Of a stretch of DNA of 64,000 bases, positions 57,920-64,000 are shown piece after piece (within the stretch, counting starts at the first letter, position 1; each line of letters starts with the position of its first letter). Origin of the DNA: Amyloporia xantha (Eukaryota; Basidiomycota; Agaricomycetes; Polyporales; Adustoporiaceae). The translations under genes were made by a program, and so were the position numbers. The notes beneath the pieces were generated by a model. That model was given only the letters and a program-made list of their open reading frames with translations. It was not told where the DNA came from and made no database searches. The stretch is from the NCBI GenBank assembly GCA_036971615.1, contig JAYKKR010000001.1:2108001-2172000 (forward strand). Direction: 5' to 3'.

Positions 57920-58340
57920 GGTAGTAGTTATAGAACGCTCTGAGCGCGGGTATTCACCCGCTCAGGTCGTCGTCGGGCTTGATTGACGTCTGCTGTGCAG
58001 AGGGAGCGCGTAGGACATCGTTAGGATACGGAGGGCCCGAGTTTCATTTTAGCGCTTGAAATTTAAAGCTGGGAGGCGTTAACGTTAAAATAGAGTGGCT
58101 TAGTGTGATCGTAGCCGTAGAACATCCGCACGGACATCGATCTAATAACGGATCGCCCGAGGACCTTTTTGTAGTGGCGGTGTCGGTGATGATAACATTC
58201 TCGTCATCCCGAGCACATAGCTCATCTTATTCTCCGTTCACCTCGAGTGAACCTCGGCTAGGCTGCTATGAGCAATATCTGCCTAGCAATAGCCTCGTGG
58301 TGGCGGGATGGGATCACACAGGCCATAGTTCATGTTGTAG
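57920..58340. promoter_or_regulatory. Upstream region of PHA2, no gene seen
   Basis: 421 bp with short frames only. No recognisable motif beyond AT-rich patches. Confidence 0.3.
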
Positions 58341-58818
58341 TTAACGCGTTGACCAGCTGGTTTGGAAAGTTGTAAGAGCTGGACATAACGGGACAAGTGA
58401 TATCAAGCTCTGCAGATCTGCCACCAGTCTTCTCATATGGATATCTATTGTAATATCCGTCCAGATACTCTGTATGAACGTACATATGGCGCGGTTATGC
58501 AGAGGTTCAAGGCAGCATACCCGGAGAACATGAATGGAATTTGGCACATGAAGTACTTGTTTGGGAGGCTGAGAACGACTGGATATATAATCCCTCTTCT
58601 TGATATCGATAATCAGGTGTTGTAAACGTGGAATGAAGGTTATATCCAGATCAGGGGAAAGCATGCAGCATCCTCGTGTGCTCGTGTAGGAAAGGCGGTA
58701 ATTAGGCTGACGGACAGTGGTCAGAGAATATCCCCTTGAGTTCCGCGAGAGCATCGATATGGTGTATATCATAGAGATATAGACAGTTGTGAATGCGGAG
58801 AGAGCCAGTACCGGACAT
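58341..58818 (-). pseudogene. Possible F-box/LRR-like remnant (uncertain)
   Basis: Weak candidate. From 58818 one frame reads MSGTGSLRIHNCLYLYD then DIHHIDALAELKGIFSDHC, and another continues FIPRLQHLIIDIKKRDY and HVLRVCCLEPLHN down to 58341. The Leu spacing resembles the LRR part of agaricomycete F-box proteins. I could not join the frames with a good intron, and no F-box is visible. It may be a decayed gene or chance. Confidence 0.2.
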
Positions 58819-58869
58819 CGTGGCGTGTGGTCGAAAGGATCAAGGAGCTCAGAAAGGTAGTTTCACTGT

Positions 58870-58875
58870 CACGTG
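58870..58875. promoter_or_regulatory. E-box CACGTG upstream of the M16 peptidase
   Basis: CACGTG 315 bp upstream of the proposed start and 160 bp upstream of the alternative Met at 59032. Function inferred. Confidence 0.3.
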
Positions 58876-59184
58876 GTGTCTTACACGTCCACAGTACCGC
58901 GTTTTCGTCTGGCGTCAAGAACATCAAAACCTGTATTAGGTTTGGTCAGTAGCCCTCTCTCTTGCTTGCCGGCAAGTCTCAAATCACTCTTCTTGGGTTA
59001 CCACCAGTGCTATATCCTCACTGGTCACTGGATGTACCGCCTTTCTGAAGCCGCCCGTCGTTTACCAGCTACCGGTCATATCATCAGGCCCACTCGTGGC
59101 ACCTGTCGCCTCTCTTACATTACACCGCTCCGCTTTTCATCCAACTCCCACACTCTCCGTTCTACGCTGCACACTCAGAGTACT

Positions 59185-62100
59185 ATGGCTTCTCATGAAA
59201 ACGGTGTTAAGGTCAATGGCATCGTACCCGAAAGCTTCGGGAATTTCGACTTGATCAAGCGTCTGAAGCTGGATTATGCGGACATCGTCGTATCCAAGTG
59301 GAAGAGCAGAACTACCGGTCTCTCGGTCGTCCATCTCGACTACGAGGGTGTGTCCACTGTCTGGTGCTTTCTCCATTAACAGGAAGTTGAACTGATCGCA
59401 AAGCTTAGCTCCCATCGTGAATGGCTATTTTGTGATCGCCACCGAAAGTAAGTCGTCTGCACATTACTCTGGATCCATTTCGGACAACGTGCCCTTGCTA
59501 CCTCTGTGCCCATTACGCTGCCCCTCGCTGAATTCGTGGAAGCACTCTTCCACGAGGCGAGTTGCGGCGCAATACTGTGCAACTTGAGTCTTCAGTCAGG
59601 CCACTACTCATTAGTAAACATGTGGCGCTTTGTGTACTAACTCCGCCTGCGCTTGACCGGCGACAAGAGCAGGGGCTCCATGGGCATGTGAAACGGGTCT
59701 CATGCTATTCTCACTGTGTGATATTTGTGTTAATGAAACGTGCTCCCCCTAGTTTTTGATGACAGTGGCTGTCCTCACACATTGGAACAGTGAGTTGCTG
59801 TCTTGTGTCTGTCAGTACGTGTGACTCAACGTGCCATAAGCCTGGTGTTCATGGGATCCGAGAAGTATCCATACAAGGGTATCATCGATCACCTTGCCAA
59901 TCGTGGTTTTTCAAATGGAACAAACGCTTGGACTGACAATGATCATACCGCATATACTGTGTCAACGGCAGGAGGACAGGGATTTCTGCAATTGCTGCCA
60001 ATATACGTCGACCATATTCTCTACCCTAGTCTGACCAAGGCTGGTTTCACTACAGAGGTAAGGTGCAATGTTCAGTATTACCACTTCCAGGAAATCTTAC
60101 AGTGATGCAAGGTGCACCACATAGACGGCAAGGGTCAGGACTCAGGTGTCGTCTACAGTGAGATGCAGGGAAGGGAGAATACCTCCCAGGATCTCATGGC
60201 GCTTCGGTAAGAATAGCTTTCTGACCGGAATGTGCTTCACTCTGACACTTCCATGTTCAGACTGCAGCGCCTTTTGAATCCTCCAGGCAGTGCATACAGA
60301 AGCGAGACAGGTGGCCTCATGAAGGCGCTGCGCGTCCTCACGGTCGAGCAGAGTGCGTATTTAAATATCTGCTTGTTTACGTCATCGTTGACTGATGAAA
60401 CGCAGTCCGTGAGTACCATCACAAGTACTACGTCCCGCACAATCTCTCTTTGATTGTTACTGGCAAACTCGCATCTGGAACGTCTTCCCTGATCGACGTC
60501 GTCCAGACCCAGGTCGAGCCATCTCTCATCGCGCACAATCAGAATCATGGTCCACGCCCTGCAGGATGGAAGCGGCCGTTCGTAGAGACGGAGAGCGCCA
60601 AAAGGGGCCCTGTCAAGAAGACCGTCAAGGAGACGGTCGAGTTTCCGGAGAAAGATGAGAGCATGGGTGAAGTGCAAATTGGCTTTATGGGCCCGCCACC
60701 AAACGCATTCCTCGAAAGGAAGGTCCGTTAACATTTTTGCCGAAAGCGGGCCTATTACTGAGAGTCGATTAGGCTCTCGATATTCTTGGAACTTATCTGA
60801 CCTCCTCACCGGTTGCACCACTCAACAAGGAATTTGTTGAAATAGAGTCTCCTTTGTGGTGGGTTTTATCTTCGGCGTTGTTAAGAATGATTGATCACTG
60901 ACCTACTGCTCTGCCTCTAGCACATACATCTATTTCGGAGAGGATACTCGCGCAACCTTCGTGGAGTTGCCGGTATATGTTGGCGCAGTCCCCATGGAGC
61001 ACATAGATACATTCGATGAGAAGTTGAAGGCCAGCTTGCAACGGATTGTCGAAGAAGGCATCGATATGGAGCGGATGACCATGGTCATCAGCCGTGATGA
61101 ACGTCAGGTACGTTTTGAATCACACTGTATTGCCATATATTTATTTCTTCACTTTTTTAAAGCTCCGCAGCAAGATCGAGACCTCGCAAGGTGACACCTT
61201 CGCCGGGACAGTCATCGGCGATTTCTTGTACGGTGCCGAGGATGGCTCAGAGCTTGGGCCATCGATGGATGAGTTCAGTCAGTATGCTGAACTTCGCAAG
61301 TGGTCAAGCAAGCGTTGGGCCGACATTCTGAAGAAGTACATGATGAATTCAATTTCTTACGGTCCCTCACGCTGATGATTATGCTAATATTACAGGTACT
61401 ATGTGGACCCACCCTATGTTGTCGTCCGTGGAAAACCATCCGGAGTAATGGCTGACCGACTTGAAAAAGAAGAAAAGGAACGCATTGCTAAGCAGAAGGC
61501 ACGACTGGGGTCTGAAGGACTGGCAAAACGAGAGTTGGAGCTAGAGGAAGCAAAGAAGGAGCATGAACGGGAGATCCCGCAAGAAATTCTGACCTCATTC
61601 CCGGTGCCTGACGTCAAAAACATTTCGTGGATCCCGGTGCAAAGTCTGCAGGAGGTAGGCAAGGGTATGGGGCGCAAACGGACCGTTCGTCAGACTGGCA
61701 ACGCTGAGCTTGCGAGACACATCGAGAGTGACGGCGAGGCATTGACCTTCTTCGTACAATATGACCACGTCCAGGTATGACACGTTAAGAGTAGGGGTGA
61801 ACCGGCTGATTCTGACGCTTTTTTGACAGTCAGATTTCGTGTCCATCAATGCCTATTTCTCCTTGGCCAATCTGCCAGATCGTTTGCGACCGTACGTATG
61901 CTCCGCTTGATTTTCTGCGGGGTGCCAGCTCATCCTCTGTTTAGTCATTTGTCCACCTATCTTTCCTCCTTCTTTTCGCTGCCAGTCAACACTAGTTTTG
62001 GAGGAAGGCTAACACACGAACAAGTTGTGAATAAGCTCGATAATGACACTGTCTCATATGACACCGGTCTTGGAATAGGCAGCTCATTCTCGGAGATGTT

Positions 62101-63769
62101 GCGTGTGTCAATAAAGGTTGATAACGCGATGTACGAGACGGCGATAGCATGGCTGAAGGACCTGATATACGGTAGTGAATTCGACAAGGAACGGTCAGTC
62201 TAGCAGACTTTCAAGTTAGTTATTAGTAGTCTCACGCCTCCGCGCAGGTTACAAGTCACAGTTGCAAAAATGCTACAGTCAATACCGGAGATGAAGCGGG
62301 ACGGTGACAATGTCCTGGCATCAGTCTCAAGCAACATGCTGTTCAGTGAAAATTCAACCGCCCGACACCAGACTGTACTACCGCAGCATGACTTCCTCCC
62401 GAAGCTTGCGCAGCGGCTTCAGGATTCTCCTGAAGATGTAATCAAAGACTTCGAAGAGATTAGACAGCACTGTGAGTACTTCCATATGATGTTCGTGTTC
62501 TGTTTCACGCTAACGTTCATATACAGTGACGACTCCATCTGGTGTTCGATTCTCAGTGTCCGGTAATATCTTGGCTATCAAGCACCCTCGAAGTACTTGG
62601 AACAAGTACTTCGAGAAGCCTCTACCTGTACGTCGTAATGTGTCCCTATGAAATCAGAGATATTGACCGTGCCTTGATACCCAACTTAGGCAACTGGACT
62701 GGTCCCTATTACGTTCGCCGACGACACCCTCAGTGAACTGGGCCAGAAGCCGGCAAAAGCGGTATGACTTTCCTCTGCGATATGTTGGCGTTTCGTTCAC
62801 GGACATGTACAAGGCAACCGTTGTCAGTCTTCCTACCATCGAGAGTTCGTACGCGTTGCATACCGCGAAGGGGATTCAAGGTTTCGGACACCCAGATTAT
62901 CCTGCTGCCAGAGTGGCCCTTGAGGTGCTCAATGCTACCGAGAGTTTCCTTTGGGTGAGCATGATCACATACATTACCCTGCCTCTGGCTGAAACTATAT
63001 GTCAGCGTTACATCCGTGGCTCGGGTCTTGCTTACGGTGCGAGTGTCTCCCTAGATCTCGAAGCTGGTCTCGTGAGCTTTAGTCTGTACCGGGTACGTCT
63101 CTTGAGTCAACGGGACACAGGAATGTAATCTGACCTTTGTCTCACCTCCCACTCTAGAGTTCGAATAGCCTGAAGGCATTCGCACAGGCAAAGACCGTGA
63201 TAGAAGGCCTCGTCAACGGCTCGGTAAGCGTCCACTTACGTCTGATTCAGTGGTTCTGATAAAGCTATTAGATCGCACTCGACGAGACAGCGTTGGATGC
63301 TGCGAAAAGTAGTATCGTGTATGGTGTCACGAAGGGTGTATCAACCCCTGGTCGTGCCGTGCGTAGTGCTTTAGTCATTATTGCTCTGTGAAGTCAATTC
63401 ATCGTATCTTTCTAGGCACTTTCGTCTTTCATAAACCAAGCGATCAAGGGCTTGCCTCAAAACCATAATGTTGCGCTACTTGAAAGTTTCCAAGCGGTCA
63501 CTAAGACGGATGTACTCGCTGCCTTGAAGGAACACTTCCTTCCTGTATTCGATTCGTCGTCTTCCATGGCAGTGGTTGTGACCGCACCTTCGAAAACTAC
63601 TGAGATCGGTGAAGGGCTCAGTGCAATTGGTTATAAGGTAGATCAAATGGCATTAGAGGTCGAGGCGGGAGAAGAGGAAGAGAGCGAGGATGGCGACGAA
63701 AGCGGCGACGAAACTGAAAGCGGCGACGAAACTGGAAGCGACAGTGGAAGCGACGACCACAAACGATAG
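59185..63769 (+). CDS. SDD3: M16 zinc metallopeptidase (Sdd3/YOL098C-like)
   Basis: Large M16C-type peptidase related to yeast YOL098C and the Cym1/PreP group, about 1040 residues in some 20 exons. Start 59185 (MASHENGVKVNGIVPESFGN). The inverted zinc motif HXXEH is HTLEH, built over an intron, followed by LVFMGSEKYPYKGIIDHLAN. Then AWTDNDHTAYTVSTAGGQGF and VVYSEMQGRENT (the downstream Glu) complete the site. Middle parts: YYVPHNLSLIVTGKL, GEVQIGFMGPPPNAFLE. The C-terminal half carries VNTSFGGRLTHEQVVNKLDN, KYFEKPL and SGLAYGASVSLDLEAGLVSF. An acidic tail with repeated SGDET ends at 63769. Upstream Met 59032 is in frame and would add a basic presequence. Confidence 0.9.
63680..63760 (+). repeat. 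Acidic SGDET-type repeat in the peptidase C-terminus
   Basis: Imperfect short repeat coding GDES, GDETES, GDETGS and similar, with recurring AGCGGCGACGAAAC at DNA level. A disordered acidic tail. Confidence 0.5.
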
Positions 63770-63888
63770 TGTTACTGTATCATTCATAGCATACTCCACT
63801 CCATCATTATGTGTAGCATAATCAGCGAGGAACATATTCCATTTAGCTCAAGGTACTTGATGAGAACAATGATCATTGGTATGTTGAC
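63770..63888. other. 3' flank, no gene seen
   Basis: Short convergent gap after the peptidase gene, AT-rich. Confidence 0.3.
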
Positions 63889-64000
63889 TCAAAGCATCTC
63901 GACTGTCGGACTCTGTCTTGTAGGAGATGTAGATCTCAACAGATCGTCAGGCGTAGATAGTGCGGTCGAGGATGCAATGACCTCAATCATCTTCTCAGAC
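63889..64000 (-). CDS. Possible 3' end of a minus-strand gene (partial)
   Basis: One open minus-strand frame runs from the right edge to a TGA at 63889: SEKMIEVIASSTALSTPDD then LLRSTSPTRQSPTVEML. It is only 36 codons, so it may be chance. The family cannot be told. Confidence 0.25.
   Translation of the reverse strand, partial: SEKMIEVIASSTALSTPDDLLRSTSPTRQSPTVEML

Overview
The window is nuclear DNA of a filamentous basidiomycete, most likely an agaricomycete. Genes are dense and on both strands. Nearly all are cut by many 50-60 nt GT-AG introns, several exons are only 7-42 nt, and intergenic gaps are mostly 0.1-1 kb. The gene set is fungal: a Zn(II)2Cys6 regulator, an LCCL membrane protein, Yhm2, Trs85, Rac1 and a P450. 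I saw no tRNA, rRNA, CRISPR, virus or toxin gene.

Layout. 1-4904 (-): ABCC-type ABC exporter, cut by the left edge. 5492-6136 (+): low-molecular-weight protein tyrosine phosphatase. 6313-8854 (-): methylmalonate-semialdehyde dehydrogenase. 9096-9994 (+): SH3BGR/thioredoxin-fold protein. 10360-11843 (-): seipin. 11966-12607 (+) and 12733-13478 (-): two conserved fungal proteins of unknown role. 14036-16156 (+): LCCL-domain membrane protein. 16840-17801 (+): C2H2-like protein. 18366-19341 (+): WW-domain protein. 19967-25280 (+): TRAPPIII subunit Trs85, with an apparent one-base frameshift near the end. 25946-26874 (-): Mpv17/PMP22 protein. 27313-28733 (-): Yhm2-type mitochondrial carrier. 29790-30961 (+): F-box-like protein. 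31570-34924 (-): long coiled-coil protein with two possible C-termini. 35198-36314 (-): Shb17-type sugar bisphosphatase. 36363-37523: a non-autonomous CACTA-like transposon just upstream of it.

38444-39440 (+): Rac1. 40083-41856 (+): Ngl2-type exonuclease. 42048-45715 (-): RhoGEF. 46002-46902 (+): unknown fungal protein. 46903-48700: two weak orphan gene candidates. 49196-52050 (+): Zn(II)2Cys6 transcription factor. 52523-53590 (-): Yth1/CPSF30. 54323-56561 (+): cytochrome P450. 56731-57919 (-): prephenate dehydratase. 59185-63769 (+): M16 metallopeptidase. 63889-64000 (-): possible end of another gene.

The genes form no obvious cluster or single pathway. Most are housekeeping: trafficking, lipid droplets, mitochondrial transport, valine and phenylalanine metabolism, RNA processing. 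A Rac GTPase and a RhoGEF lie 2.6 kb apart, but this may be chance. Recurrent themes are head-to-head gene pairs whose shared promoters often carry CACGTG, introns with GC donors, and microexons down to 7 nt that are needed to rebuild conserved motifs. I did not find a convincing new multi-gene system. The most interesting local observations are the coiled-coil gene whose last intron decides between a membrane anchor and a soluble end, the 7-nt microexon, and the CACTA-like element.
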